A stretch of DNA of 32,322 bases from Lachnospiraceae bacterium (GTDB taxonomy: Bacteria; Bacillota; Clostridia; Lachnospirales; Lachnospiraceae): NCBI GenBank assembly GCA_016280355.1, contig JAEEGO010000186.1, positions 1 to 32,322 on the forward strand. Direction: 5' to 3'. Positions 8,576 to 17,998 of the stretch are shown in pieces (positions within the stretch are counted from its first letter, which is position 1; every line of letters begins with the position of its first letter). A program made the position numbers and the translations under genes. A model generated the notes under the pieces. That model saw nothing but the letters and a program-made list of their open reading frames with translations. It was not told the DNA's origin and made no database searches.

Positions 8576-11410
8576 CTAGATATATCTTCGTCTCTTCAAT
8601 ATAATAACGGCAATTGCCCCAAATGACAGCATGAGCATACCCACGACCATTGATACCACCCCAGGCAGTATACTGTGCTGTGCATCTCCTGTATCCGGAT
8701 TCCTCAATATGGCACCGCCGGTCACCGCGCTGATATGAGCCATGCCCTGTCCTCCGGCCGTGGTCCTTATTATTTCGCCGTACTCCGCATTGTCGGAGTA
8801 CTCATTGTTCTCCGCAGTGCAAACCATTTCCTGTATACCTGAGCTTTCCGCCAGAGTTCCCGCATCGCTCCATGTTGTATTATCATCTGATGATTTATTT
8901 GATGCTGTCGCTGTAGTCAGCTGCGGTATACTTAATGTCTCTAAAGTGGCTGTTGCAGCTCCTGCAGCCAAAGTATCCATCAAAGATGAAGTCTGCTGTG
9001 ATGAGCCGGAAGCGCTGCTTGATCCGTTGTCAGAGTTACCGGTCGTTCCGGAACTGTCGGACTTGGAACACGAGTCTGTGGATGACGAACCGCTAGCAGT
9101 CACGGTCGCTACATTGTTTCCTCCAAGAGGGCTGTCACCAGTCATCGCAGCAGTAGTTTCTGTGACCGGAGCAACAGCTGTGTTATCGTTGGCTTCAACA
9201 GATGTTCCCTCAGAAATAATGGTTTTATCTTCATATGCTATGGCATATGTAGAGAACTTCCCGGACATAAATGCCAATGTGTTTCCATTCTTTTGGACCG
9301 GCAGCCTTTCAGCCTCTCCATTATGATATCTGACCACATAATAAATGCGCTCAAAACCAGCCCTTAATATGGCGTTTACGAATCTGGCCGGTATATCCAC
9401 AGTTATTTCTACCGGCTCCTGCAACTCATGAAGTTCCTCTTTATCATTGCTTCCATTTCCCCTGACAGCAGAAAGAGTAAGATCAAGATACTCAACCTGA
9501 TCTTCGCTTACCGAATCCGGGAGGGCTTCTGTTATACGGTTGGTTTCATTCTCCGATAGCTGATCCGGTTGCATCACTTTAGAATCAAGCCTCAGTTCCA
9601 CGGTGGTATTGCTCGAACCCGAGCTGCTGGTAGTATTTCCAAACAGCCAGCCAATCAACCCCTGTATCAGCTCCCCCAGACTGTTCTGCAGCCATCTGAT
9701 GACGGAATCAGCTATCTGCGATATCGTTACTCTGAGTGCCCCGGGTTTGTTTTCGTTGCCGTTCTCTATATCATCTGTTGAACCTGATCCACTATCATTT
9801 GCGCCATTATTAGAAACCACATCTGTTGATGTTTCATTATCCGATACGGTAGCTGTATCATTATCTGACACCTCATTATTGACGTTATTCTCAGATATAC
9901 CATTCTCGGATACTGCCGCATTCTCGGATACTGCCGCGTTCTCAGATACCTCATGACCTTCCACTATTCCATCCGAACCCGGCTCTTCGGTAATGTCCTT
10001 ATCGTTCAATACACTGTCCGGCACCTCTATCTCAGGTACAGGCCTGTTCTCTGACACCTCATTTTCCGATGCCGTGATCTTTTCAGAGTTATTTCCGGTA
10101 TTATCACCCGAAACAGTATGAGAAGGCGTCTCATTCCCGGTTTCATTCTGGGGATTATCATCTGTTCCGGAGTTTTCTTCATTCCTGCCGTCATCAGACC
10201 TGTTTTCTGAAACGATGTTAGCCGACACCTTATTCTCTGATACGTCTTCATTCTTTGAAGAATCGTCTGATGGTTTGTCCTCAGATACTACGTTTTCCTT
10301 GCTGCTTTCTTCTTTATCCTTTCCATCACCTGAGATGGTTTCCTGTTTTTCAGTATTATTAGCTGAAACATTGGCATCCGAAACAGAATCATAGGAAACC
10401 GAATTATCCGGGTATTTCTCGCTGAGATATTCGAGCGAGGCTGCAATATCCACTCCGTACAGGCCGCGTGACACATCCCTGCCACCCACTTTTGCGCCCT
10501 CTATTATTGCTCTCCTTACCTCACCTGCTGATAGATCCGGATATTCGGAAAACAGAACAGCAGCTACTCCGGATACCACGGCAGTTGCTTCACTGGTGCC
10601 TGTCCACCCCGAGTAATGGCTGCCCTCCTCGTCTACATCCAAAGTAGAGTATATGTTCTCTCCGGGAGCTGCCACGTCGACCCAGTCTCCATAGTTCGAG
10701 CCTGAATACAGGCTTCCGCTTGTGCCGTATGCTGCTACCCCCATCACATTGTCATAAGCCGCAGGATACCTCTTGGTAGATACCCCATCATTACCTGCAG
10801 CTGCAATTATCAGTATGCCTTTTTCTGCAACCTCGTTTATCTTATCCTGTACACGCTGGTCATATCCGGTACCGGCTTTTGCATGCTGGCTTATATTGAT
10901 GACCTTTGCATTCTCTTCAGCAGCTCTGTCAAGCGCCTTTATAAGCAGATCATTATCCAGATTCACAAGGTCTGACAAGGTATGCGATGTCTTGATGCTG
11001 ATTATCATCGCATTAGGCGCAATGCCGGCTCCGCCTTTTCCGTTTCCATAGGTTGCAGCTATTATTCCGGATTGAATAGAACCATGACATTCACGATCTT
11101 CCGTCTCGCTTATTAGCGATATAGATTTTGCCACTCTACCGATAAGATCTTCATGCGTGCTGTTTATACCTGTATCTATGACGGCAACCTTAACACCAGT
11201 TCCACCTTTATCATTAAAGTCATGGCCGATCGCCTTATGATACCATTGGTACTTTCTATGCGAATCAGAGAGCATGGGATCAGATGACTCTGCCGAGTCA
11301 TTTACCGGATTTGCCATCAGAGTCATCCTGGTTACGGATACTCCATTCGTGATCAGCATTACAGCTGTAAAAAGAGCAATCAGACTTCTTGTATGTTTTC
11401 TTCTTGTCAT
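8576..11410 (-). CDS. Cell-wall-anchored subtilisin-like (S8) serine protease
   Basis: Triad-type motifs VAVIDTGIN, ECHGSIQSGIIAA and GWTGTSEATAVVSGVAA; signal peptide; VSEN/VSDN-rich stalk; C-terminal NPDTG + TM + KRRR. Confidence 0.93.
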   Translation of the reverse strand: MTRRKHTRSLIALFTAVMLITNGVSVTRMTLMANPVNDSAESSDPMLSDSHRKYQWYHKAIGHDFNDKGGTGVKVAVIDTGINSTHEDLIGRVAKSISLISETEDRECHGSIQSGIIAATYGNGKGGAGIAPNAMIISIKTSHTLSDLVNLDNDLLIKALDRAAEENAKVINISQHAKAGTGYDQRVQDKINEVAEKGILIIAAAGNDGVSTKRYPAAYDNVMGVAAYGTSGSLYSGSNYGDWVDVAAPGENIYSTLDVDEEGSHYSGWTGTSEATAVVSGVAAVLFSEYPDLSAGEVRRAIIEGAKVGGRDVSRGLYGVDIAASLEYLSEKYPDNSVSYDSVSDANVSANNTEKQETISGDGKDKEESSKENVVSEDKPSDDSSKNEDVSENKVSANIVSENRSDDGRNEENSGTDDNPQNETGNETPSHTVSGDNTGNNSEKITASENEVSENRPVPEIEVPDSVLNDKDITEEPGSDGIVEGHEVSENAAVSENAAVSENGISENNVNNEVSDNDTATVSDNETSTDVVSNNGANDSGSGSTDDIENGNENKPGALRVTISQIADSVIRWLQNSLGELIQGLIGWLFGNTTSSSGSSNTTVELRLDSKVMQPDQLSENETNRITEALPDSVSEDQVEYLDLTLSAVRGNGSNDKEELHELQEPVEITVDIPARFVNAILRAGFERIYYVVRYHNGEAERLPVQKNGNTLAFMSGKFSTYAIAYEDKTIISEGTSVEANDNTAVAPVTETTAAMTGDSPLGGNNVATVTASGSSSTDSCSKSDSSGTTGNSDNGSSSASGSSQQTSSLMDTLAAGAATATLETLSIPQLTTATASNKSSDDNTTWSDAGTLAESSGIQEMVCTAENNEYSDNAEYGEIIRTTAGGQGMAHISAVTGGAILRNPDTGDAQHSILPGVVSMVVGMLMLSFGAIAVIILKRRRYI
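9901..9936. repeat. Tandem 18-bp repeat within the subtilase stalk (encodes AAVSEN units)
   Basis: cattctcggatactgccg present twice in tandem, followed by a diverged third copy. Confidence 0.85.
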
Positions 11411-11480
11411 GTTTTCCCTTAATCCTTTTTTTCACATTTGAAAACGGCAGAAGATTTAGCCGTTTATCACACGTTTTCTC

Positions 11481-11509
11481 ATTATAAAATAACTTTATGT
11501 AAATGTAAA
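11481..11509 (-). promoter_or_regulatory. Promoter of the subtilase gene (TTTACA-17-TATAAT)
   Basis: Reverse strand TTTACA at 11509-11504, 17-nt spacer, TATAAT at 11486-11481. Confidence 0.65.
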
Positions 11510-11545
11510 TCGCACTTATTTCATCAGTCGGAAGTCAACCGATAT

Positions 11546-11575
11546 TTGACACGGCGATAATGTCGGGCATATAAT
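11546..11575 (+). promoter_or_regulatory. Near-consensus promoter for the LuxR regulator (TTGACA-18-TATAAT)
   Basis: TTGACA 11546-11551 and TATAAT 11570-11575, 18-nt spacer. Confidence 0.8.
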
Positions 11576-11590
11576 GCGAGGCATAGCGAA

Positions 11591-11621
11591 GGAGCTCAAC
11601 GTTGTTGGGCTCCTTTTTTTT
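11591..11621 (+). terminator. Intrinsic terminator/attenuator in the LuxR leader
   Basis: GGAGCTCAAC gtt GTTGGGCTCC followed by T8, immediately after the promoter and 37 nt before the start codon. Confidence 0.85.
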
Positions 11622-11658
11622 GTGTCAGGTATGTCTGGCGTATGCCGAAAGGAGAAGT

Positions 11659-12408
11659 ATGAAAAGACTGGAAGCAAACGACTGGATGCTGCTCAACAAC
11701 ATCATCTACAAGATCTATACCACGGAAAACTTTGACGCCATGAGGCTTGAGCTTCTGGAGCAGTTAAAGATGGTCGTGGACTTTGACAGCGCGGATTTCT
11801 ACATGGCATCCGATGAAGAGGGAAAGCTTCTCAGCGATCCCGTATCCCTCAACTGTGATATGGATCTGTCAGAAGAATATCAGGATATAGACTACAGCAG
11901 AGGTATAGTGGCCGGAGGCAAGACTCTGATCTACAGGGAGACCGACATCATATCGGATGAAGTAAGGGTGGAGACCGACTATTACAAAAAGGTGTACAAG
12001 CCGAATAAATGGCACTATGCCCTTCAGGCCGTCATAGCAAGGCACAAGAAGTTTCTCGGTGTCATTACGTTCTACAGGAGCATAGGCAAGGAAGACTTCC
12101 GCTACGATGACATCTTCGTACTGGATATACTGAAGGATCACCTGGCCTACAGACTTGAACAGCAGAAAAAAAGAAGCAGCGAGCCCGGAAACAAGCTTAC
12201 GGTGACGGAGGCAGTTGAGAAATACGGATGTACCAGGAGGGAACACACCATACTGAAGCTTCTGATGTCAGGAAAAGACAGCAGGGATATCTGCGATGAG
12301 CTGATCATCACTCAGAACACGCTGAAGAAGCATATACTCAACATATACCGCAAGCTTGGTATCACAAACAGAGTACAGCTTTTCAAAATGGTCAAAGAGT
12401 ATGAGTGA
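11659..12408 (+). CDS. LuxR-family transcriptional regulator with N-terminal GAF-like sensor
   Basis: C-terminal HTH_LuxR: GCTRREHTILKLLMSGKDSRDICDELIITQNTLKKHILNIYRKLGITNRVQLFK. Start reassigned to ATG 11659 (AAAGGAG upstream). Confidence 0.9.
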   Translation: MKRLEANDWMLLNNIIYKIYTTENFDAMRLELLEQLKMVVDFDSADFYMASDEEGKLLSDPVSLNCDMDLSEEYQDIDYSRGIVAGGKTLIYRETDIISDEVRVETDYYKKVYKPNKWHYALQAVIARHKKFLGVITFYRSIGKEDFRYDDIFVLDILKDHLAYRLEQQKKRSSEPGNKLTVTEAVEKYGCTRREHTILKLLMSGKDSRDICDELIITQNTLKKHILNIYRKLGITNRVQLFKMVKEYE

Positions 12409-12503
12409 GTAGCACTTTAGTAGTATAAAAATGGCACATAATATGAATTGAAAAGAGCATTGCAGGGCTTTATCATATACGAAAAATAAGAACTGCAAGC
12501 GAA

Positions 12504-12534
12504 GGGGCTTATCCTGAATGGGTAAGCCCCTTTT
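12504..12534 (+). terminator. Terminator-like hairpin in the P-II leader
   Basis: GGGGCTTATCC tgaat GGGTAAGCCCC followed by TTTT; 42 nt before the P-II start. Confidence 0.7.
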
Positions 12535-12576
12535 GTCTGTCCGTAAAGTACGGGCCCTGAAAAGAGGAGGTTGGAT

Positions 12577-12936
12577 ATGAAGGAACTGGTAATGCTGATA
12601 CGCCCCGAAAAGCTGGAAGAAATAAAAGCAATACTTGACGAAGTAAACTGCGGCGGCATGACGCTTTCCACCGTAATGGGTTGCGGTACACAGAAGGGCG
12701 TAAGCACCGATACCGAGGGTGCGGTGAATGAGCTGCAGGGATTCAGGACAACCATAAATCTTCTCCCCAAGGTGCGTGTAGAAGTGGTTGTGGAAGATAA
12801 AGCCGTTGAAGAGATCATCACCAAAGTAAGAGACATATGTGCTACCGATCATGTGGGAGACGGCAAGATATTTATAAGAAACGTTGTGGACGCTGTCAGG
12901 ATAAGGACGGGTGAAAGAGGCGACAAGGCTCTGTAG
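12577..12936 (+). CDS. P-II family nitrogen regulator
   Basis: MKELVMLIRPEKLEEIKAILDEVNCGGMTLSTVMGCGTQKG...LLPKVRVEVVVEDKAVEEIITKVRDICATDHVGDGKIFIRNVVDAVRIRTGERGDKAL: P-II fold with T-loop and C-terminal signature. Confidence 0.95.
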   Translation: MKELVMLIRPEKLEEIKAILDEVNCGGMTLSTVMGCGTQKGVSTDTEGAVNELQGFRTTINLLPKVRVEVVVEDKAVEEIITKVRDICATDHVGDGKIFIRNVVDAVRIRTGERGDKAL

Positions 12937-12957
12937 GATTCTCCGGGAGGATGACCC

Positions 12958-14067
12958 ATGAAGAACATTGTAGAGATAGAAGGCATCAACAAAATATACG
13001 GCAGCAATCACGTGGTACGTGATCTGAGCCTGTCGGTAGGCGAAGGAGAATTCCTGACTCTTCTGGGCTCATCGGGATGCGGCAAGACAACGACGCTCCG
13101 TATGATAGCAGGCTTTGAAGAGCCGACCAGCGGGACCATCAAGGTAGAAGGCAAATCCATAGAGGAAAAGGAACCCTTTGAGAGGAACGTAAACACAGTG
13201 TTCCAGTCCTATGCACTTTTCCCTCACAAGACCATATACGACAACATAGCTTACGGTCTGAAGATGAAGAAGGTCCCGAAGGATGAGATAAAGAGCCGGG
13301 TAAAAGAAATGATGGAGCTGGTGCAGCTTCTCGGCTATGAGAAGAGATATCCCTCACAGCTGTCCGGAGGACAGAAGCAGAGAGTAGCCATAGCAAGGGC
13401 ACTCATCAATCAGCCCCGGGTTCTGCTTCTGGATGAGCCTCTGGGTGCACTTGATCTCAAGCTTCGCAAACAGATGCAGATAGAGCTGAAGAGACTGCAG
13501 AAGAAACTGAACATCACCTTCATCTACGTGACACACGATCAGGAAGAAGCTCTGACCATGAGCGACAGGATAGCCGTGATGCACGACGGAGTCATAGACC
13601 AGCTTGCAACGCCGACAGAGATCTATGAGCACCCGGCCACAAAGTTTGTGGCAACCTTCATCGGTGAGACCAACACCTATGACGGATGCATATCCGCAAT
13701 ATCGGACGGTGTAGCCACGATGACACTTGAGAACGGCGCAGTGAAGGTGGCATGTCCGGACGACTTCTCCATTCTGGAATACGCTACCGTATCCGTGAGA
13801 CCTGAGAAGATGAGATTTTCAAAAACACCTGTTGAGGGCTTCGAGCTTGTGGCACAGGTGAAGGACTACATATATGTAGGCTCTGTATTAAAGTGCATAG
13901 TATCACTGCCGAACGGCAATGAACTTAAGATAGAAAGACTTGCCGGACAGGAACTTCCTCCGGTCGGCAGCAGATGCTATCCGTATTGGGCACCTGAAGA
14001 TGCGGTGCTGATACACAACGAGAGCCATTACTATTTCGAAGCACTTAAGAACATCAAGCTCGCATAA
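12958..14067 (+). CDS. potA: ABC transporter ATP-binding protein (spermidine/putrescine PotA-like)
   Basis: Walker A GSSGCGKTTTLRMIAG, LSGGQKQRVAIARAL, Walker B VLLLDEPLGALD, TOBE-type C-terminus. Confidence 0.92.
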   Translation: MKNIVEIEGINKIYGSNHVVRDLSLSVGEGEFLTLLGSSGCGKTTTLRMIAGFEEPTSGTIKVEGKSIEEKEPFERNVNTVFQSYALFPHKTIYDNIAYGLKMKKVPKDEIKSRVKEMMELVQLLGYEKRYPSQLSGGQKQRVAIARALINQPRVLLLDEPLGALDLKLRKQMQIELKRLQKKLNITFIYVTHDQEEALTMSDRIAVMHDGVIDQLATPTEIYEHPATKFVATFIGETNTYDGCISAISDGVATMTLENGAVKVACPDDFSILEYATVSVRPEKMRFSKTPVEGFELVAQVKDYIYVGSVLKCIVSLPNGNELKIERLAGQELPPVGSRCYPYWAPEDAVLIHNESHYYFEALKNIKLA

Positions 14068-14081
14068 AGGAAATCGGAACT

Positions 14082-14969
14082 ATGAAAGAAGAGAGCAGAG
14101 AAAAAAGAATAAAGAAGCCATCCGGCGATACACTTTCCGCCCTTGTGATGGTGGGTCCCGTGACTCTCATCATGGTGCTTCTGGTGGCAGTCCCTCTGAT
14201 ATATGTGGCAGTCATGAGCTTCTGCTCCATAGACGAGTACTACAACGTGATACCGCGCTTCACGCCGGAAAACTACGAGAGGCTGCTGGATGCCGACTAC
14301 CTGAAGATATATGCAAGATCTGTCTTCATAGCATTTATCACGACAGTGCTGTGCATATTGATAGGCTACCCCTTCTCATATGTCATAGCGAGGACTGCAA
14401 GCAGGAAAAAGAAGATCCTTTACATGCTGGTCATCATCCCGTTTTGGACCAATTCGCTGATCAGGATATACGGCTGGCGAAGCTTCCTCGGAAGCAGCGG
14501 CTGGCTGAACAGCCTTCTCATATCACTGCACATAGTGTCAGAGCCCATAGAGCTGCTGTACAAAAACGGCACCACCATACTCGGTATGACTTACTGTCTC
14601 ATACCGTTCATGATACTTCCGATGTATACGGCTATAGAGAAGCTTGACGGATCACTGCTTGAGGCTTCATCCGATCTGGGCGCGAAGCCGGCGGCGACCT
14701 TCTTCGAGGTGATACTCCCCCTGACATCGAGCGGTATCTTCTCCGGAAGTCTCATGGTGTTCATACCGTGTCTGGGATACTTCTTCGTATCCGACATACT
14801 GGGCGGAGGCAACTCGGACATGATAGGCAACCTGATAGAAAGACAGTTCCAGAGCGGCAACAACTGGCCTCTGGGGGCTGCACTCTCCATAGTACTGATA
14901 GTGCTGACCCTCGTACTGGTGAAGCTGTATCAGAAACTTGGCGGCGACATGGATGCGTTGGGAGTGTGA
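14082..14969 (+). CDS. potB: ABC transporter permease (PotB-like)
   Basis: EASSDLGAKPAATFFEVILPLTSSGIFSGSLMVFIPCLGYFFVSDILGGGNSDMIGNLI. Confidence 0.9.
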   Translation: MKEESREKRIKKPSGDTLSALVMVGPVTLIMVLLVAVPLIYVAVMSFCSIDEYYNVIPRFTPENYERLLDADYLKIYARSVFIAFITTVLCILIGYPFSYVIARTASRKKKILYMLVIIPFWTNSLIRIYGWRSFLGSSGWLNSLLISLHIVSEPIELLYKNGTTILGMTYCLIPFMILPMYTAIEKLDGSLLEASSDLGAKPAATFFEVILPLTSSGIFSGSLMVFIPCLGYFFVSDILGGGNSDMIGNLIERQFQSGNNWPLGAALSIVLIVLTLVLVKLYQKLGGDMDALGV

Positions 14970-14972
14970 GTT

Positions 14973-15773
14973 ATGGATAAGAAGAAAAACAAGGGACTGA
15001 AAAAGAAAATAAGCGTGGCATACTGCACACTCGTGTACCTCTTTCTCTTCCTGCCAATTAGCGTGATAGTGGTGAACTCATTCAATGCAACGACCACAAA
15101 ACCGTACATGAGCTGGAAGGGCTTCACTCTTGATTGGTACGTAAAGCTCTGGGATAATTCCTCCCTTTTGGAAGCCTTTGGTAACACGATGATCATAGCA
15201 GGAGTGTCCACACTCCTGGCTACGGTCATCGGAACACTCGGAGCCATAGGGATGTACAGATACAGATTCAGAGGAAGGGCGATAGTAGACGGCCTGCTCT
15301 ACATCCCGGTGGTCATACCGGAGATCGTGCTTGGCATATCGCTTCTCACCATATTTGCCAAAGCGGATATACCCCGCGGCATGCTGACACTGATCCTCGC
15401 TCATGTGACCTTCTGCATACCCTTCGTGATCTTCAACGTCAGGGCAAGGCTTGCAGGATACGACATTTCCATTGAGGAAGCGAGCATGGATCTCGGAGCG
15501 AACAGGCGTACAACCTTCTTCGAGGTAACGCTTCCCGTACTGGCACCGGGCATACTCGGAGGAGCACTGCTTGCATTTACCATATCGATAGATGATGTGA
15601 TCATCAGTTATTTCGTATACGGACAGACAAAGACATATCCGCTTAAGGTGATGGAGAGCGTAAAGAGCGGAGTGGCACCGGATGTGAACGCACTGTCCAC
15701 ACTGATACTCATAGGTACCGTGATCTTTGTGGTATTAACACAGGGTGATCTGTTCAATAAGAAAAGAGCATAA
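14973..15773 (+). CDS. potC: ABC transporter permease (PotC-like)
   Basis: EEASMDLGANRRTTFFEVTLPVLAPGILGGALLAFTISIDDVIISYFVYG. Confidence 0.9.
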   Translation: MDKKKNKGLKKKISVAYCTLVYLFLFLPISVIVVNSFNATTTKPYMSWKGFTLDWYVKLWDNSSLLEAFGNTMIIAGVSTLLATVIGTLGAIGMYRYRFRGRAIVDGLLYIPVVIPEIVLGISLLTIFAKADIPRGMLTLILAHVTFCIPFVIFNVRARLAGYDISIEEASMDLGANRRTTFFEVTLPVLAPGILGGALLAFTISIDDVIISYFVYGQTKTYPLKVMESVKSGVAPDVNALSTLILIGTVIFVVLTQGDLFNKKRA

Positions 15774-15789
15774 GCTCAGGGAGGTAGAA

Positions 15790-16839
15790 ATGATGAAGAA
15801 ACTGGTAAGCGTAATGACATCGATACTGATGGTATCAATGCTCCTTTGCGGATGCGGAGGAAGCAAGGCAAAGAACGGAGAACTGAATGTCTTCATTTGG
15901 ACAGAGTATGTTTCGGAGAGTGCGATAAAAGCCTTTGAAGATGAATACGGCATAAAGGTGAATGTGTCGACCTATTCCTCCAATGAGGATATGCTCTCCA
16001 AGCTTAAATCCGAGTCGGAGGGAACCTATGATGTGCTGCTTCCGAGCGACTATGCAGTGGAATATCTCATAGCTCAGGACAAGCTTGAGAAGATCGACAG
16101 ACAGGTGATGACGAACCTGTCCTGCATCAGCGATGCATATCTGGATCAGCCCTACGATCCGGGCAATGAGTACTCCGTACCCTATGAAGGCGGTGTTGCC
16201 TGTATAGCAGTGAATACTGCAAAGGTAGATAAAGAGATCACCGGCTATGCCGATCTCTTCGACCCCGCACTTGCCGGACAGGAAGTGGTACTCGACGACA
16301 ACAGGGCAGTCATAGGCATGACGGCGAGGAGCATGGGTTATTCCATGAACGAGACCGACAGGGCTAAACTAGCCGAGATCCAGGATAAGCTCCTGACCCT
16401 AAAAGAAAATGTGAAGCTTTATGACTCGGATTCACCGAAGTCGGCTCTCATATCGGGAGACTGCACGGTAGGCATGATCTGGTCTGCAGAGGTCGCTCTC
16501 GCCATGGATGAGAACCCTGATATAAAGATCGTATATCCGAAAGAAGGCGCATATGTATTCCTTGACAACTGGGTAGTTCCCAAGGGTGCAAAGAACTACG
16601 ACAATGCCATGAAATTCATAAACTATATGCTGAGTCCCGAGGCTGCAAAGATGAATATAGCCGATTTCCCGTATCTGTGCCCGAACAGCGAAGCACTGGC
16701 TCAGATGGGTGATGAATATGTAAGCAACACAGCCAAGAACGTACCCGCAGATGTGATATCGGGCGGAGAATTCGTGAAGTATCTGGATCCCGATACACTT
16801 GCAGTTTATGACGAGATGTGGACAAAGCTTAAGGAATAA
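15790..16839 (+). CDS. potD: ABC transporter substrate-binding lipoprotein (PotD-like)
   Basis: Lipoprotein signal (MLLCGCGGS), LNVFIWTEYVSESAIKAFEDEYGIKVNVSTYSSNEDMLSKL. Start reassigned to ATG 15790. Confidence 0.9.
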   Translation: MMKKLVSVMTSILMVSMLLCGCGGSKAKNGELNVFIWTEYVSESAIKAFEDEYGIKVNVSTYSSNEDMLSKLKSESEGTYDVLLPSDYAVEYLIAQDKLEKIDRQVMTNLSCISDAYLDQPYDPGNEYSVPYEGGVACIAVNTAKVDKEITGYADLFDPALAGQEVVLDDNRAVIGMTARSMGYSMNETDRAKLAEIQDKLLTLKENVKLYDSDSPKSALISGDCTVGMIWSAEVALAMDENPDIKIVYPKEGAYVFLDNWVVPKGAKNYDNAMKFINYMLSPEAAKMNIADFPYLCPNSEALAQMGDEYVSNTAKNVPADVISGGEFVKYLDPDTLAVYDEMWTKLKE

Positions 16840-16844
16840 AAACG

Positions 16845-17993
16845 ATGAGTATTGATTTTCTTTATCTGAGTGAAAAAGACATGCTGGATGCCGGAGTACT
16901 TGATGCCGGCAGATGCATAGAGGCCATGAAGGAGACTATGTCGCTCTTCGGCAAAAAAGACTTCCTTCTGGGAGGACCCAAAGGAGACGAGCACGGACTT
17001 CAGATGAACTTCCCGAAGGCATCGGATATAGAGGGCTTTCCTCTGGATGACGGTCCCGACCGAAGGTTCATGGCCATGCCGGCTTACCTTGGCGGCAAGT
17101 ATCACATAGCAGGCCAGAAGTACTACGGCTCGAACAGCCACAATGCCGCTAAAGGCCTGCCGAGATCGATCCTGATGGTCACTCTCTCGGATGTGGAAAC
17201 AGGCGCACCGAAAGCGATAATGTCGGCCAACCTTTTAAGTGCCATGAGAACAGGCGCCATGCCTGCAATGGCGGCCACATATCTGGCGAACAAAGATGCA
17301 AAAGTGCTGTCACTCATAGGACCGGGTGTGATCAATAAATGTGCTCTCATGTGCTACATGGAGGTGCTGCCCGGGATCGAAAAGATAAAGCTCAGAGGAA
17401 GCAGTACTCATTCAAAGACAGCAATGGCCATGGAGGCTTTCATAAAGGAAAGATATCCGCAGGTTAAGGAAACAGAGATCTGCGACAGTCTGGAGGCAGC
17501 ATGCCGGGATGCGGATGTGGTATCTGAAGCGATGTCTGTCAGTGCCGAAAACATGGAGGCCTTCGACCTTAGCTGGTTCAAAAAAGGAGCTACGGTCTTC
17601 AGCATGGGATCGTTTCTTTACAGGAAATATGATGACTTTCTTAAAACAACCATGGTAGTGGACAACTACGGAATGTACCGTAAATACCTGAGCAATTTCA
17701 AGGCACGTGGCCCGGTGGATGAGCTTGGACACAAGCGTGAATGGTGCATCATGGGCATACATTTCGTGCATCTGGTGGAGACAGGAGCTGCAGATCGCAA
17801 GGATGTTGCAGACCTGTGCGACATAGTGAACGGCAAAAGACCCGGCAGACAAAGCCCGGACGAGACAGTCATGTGCTCGATAGGCGGCATGCCTCTCGAG
17901 GATCTCTCCTGGGGATATGAATGCTACGAGCGGGCAAAGCAGCTCAGTATAGGTACACAGCTGAACCTGTGGGATGAACCTTATATGAGGTGA
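16845..17993 (+). CDS. Ornithine cyclodeaminase/mu-crystallin-family protein, copy 1
   Basis: FMAMPAYLGGKYHIAGQKYYGSN...GLPRSILMVTLSDVETGAPKAIMSANLLSAMRTGAMPAMAATYLA...LIGPGVINK. Confidence 0.85.
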   Translation: MSIDFLYLSEKDMLDAGVLDAGRCIEAMKETMSLFGKKDFLLGGPKGDEHGLQMNFPKASDIEGFPLDDGPDRRFMAMPAYLGGKYHIAGQKYYGSNSHNAAKGLPRSILMVTLSDVETGAPKAIMSANLLSAMRTGAMPAMAATYLANKDAKVLSLIGPGVINKCALMCYMEVLPGIEKIKLRGSSTHSKTAMAMEAFIKERYPQVKETEICDSLEAACRDADVVSEAMSVSAENMEAFDLSWFKKGATVFSMGSFLYRKYDDFLKTTMVVDNYGMYRKYLSNFKARGPVDELGHKREWCIMGIHFVHLVETGAADRKDVADLCDIVNGKRPGRQSPDETVMCSIGGMPLEDLSWGYECYERAKQLSIGTQLNLWDEPYMR

Positions 17994-17998
17994 CTGTG

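Noticed and set aside
9603-9956. Ser/Asp-rich plus-strand ORF inside the subtilase
   Set aside because: Antisense of the VSEN repeat region; repeats create open frames on both strands.
9890-9960. CRISPR-like array from repeated 18-bp units
   Set aside because: Units are contiguous, in frame and coding (AAVSEN); no spacers and no cas genes.
12268-13011. 247-aa minus-strand ORF across the LuxR/P-II leader
   Set aside because: Antisense to the P-II gene and leader, low-complexity aromatic-rich translation, no RBS.
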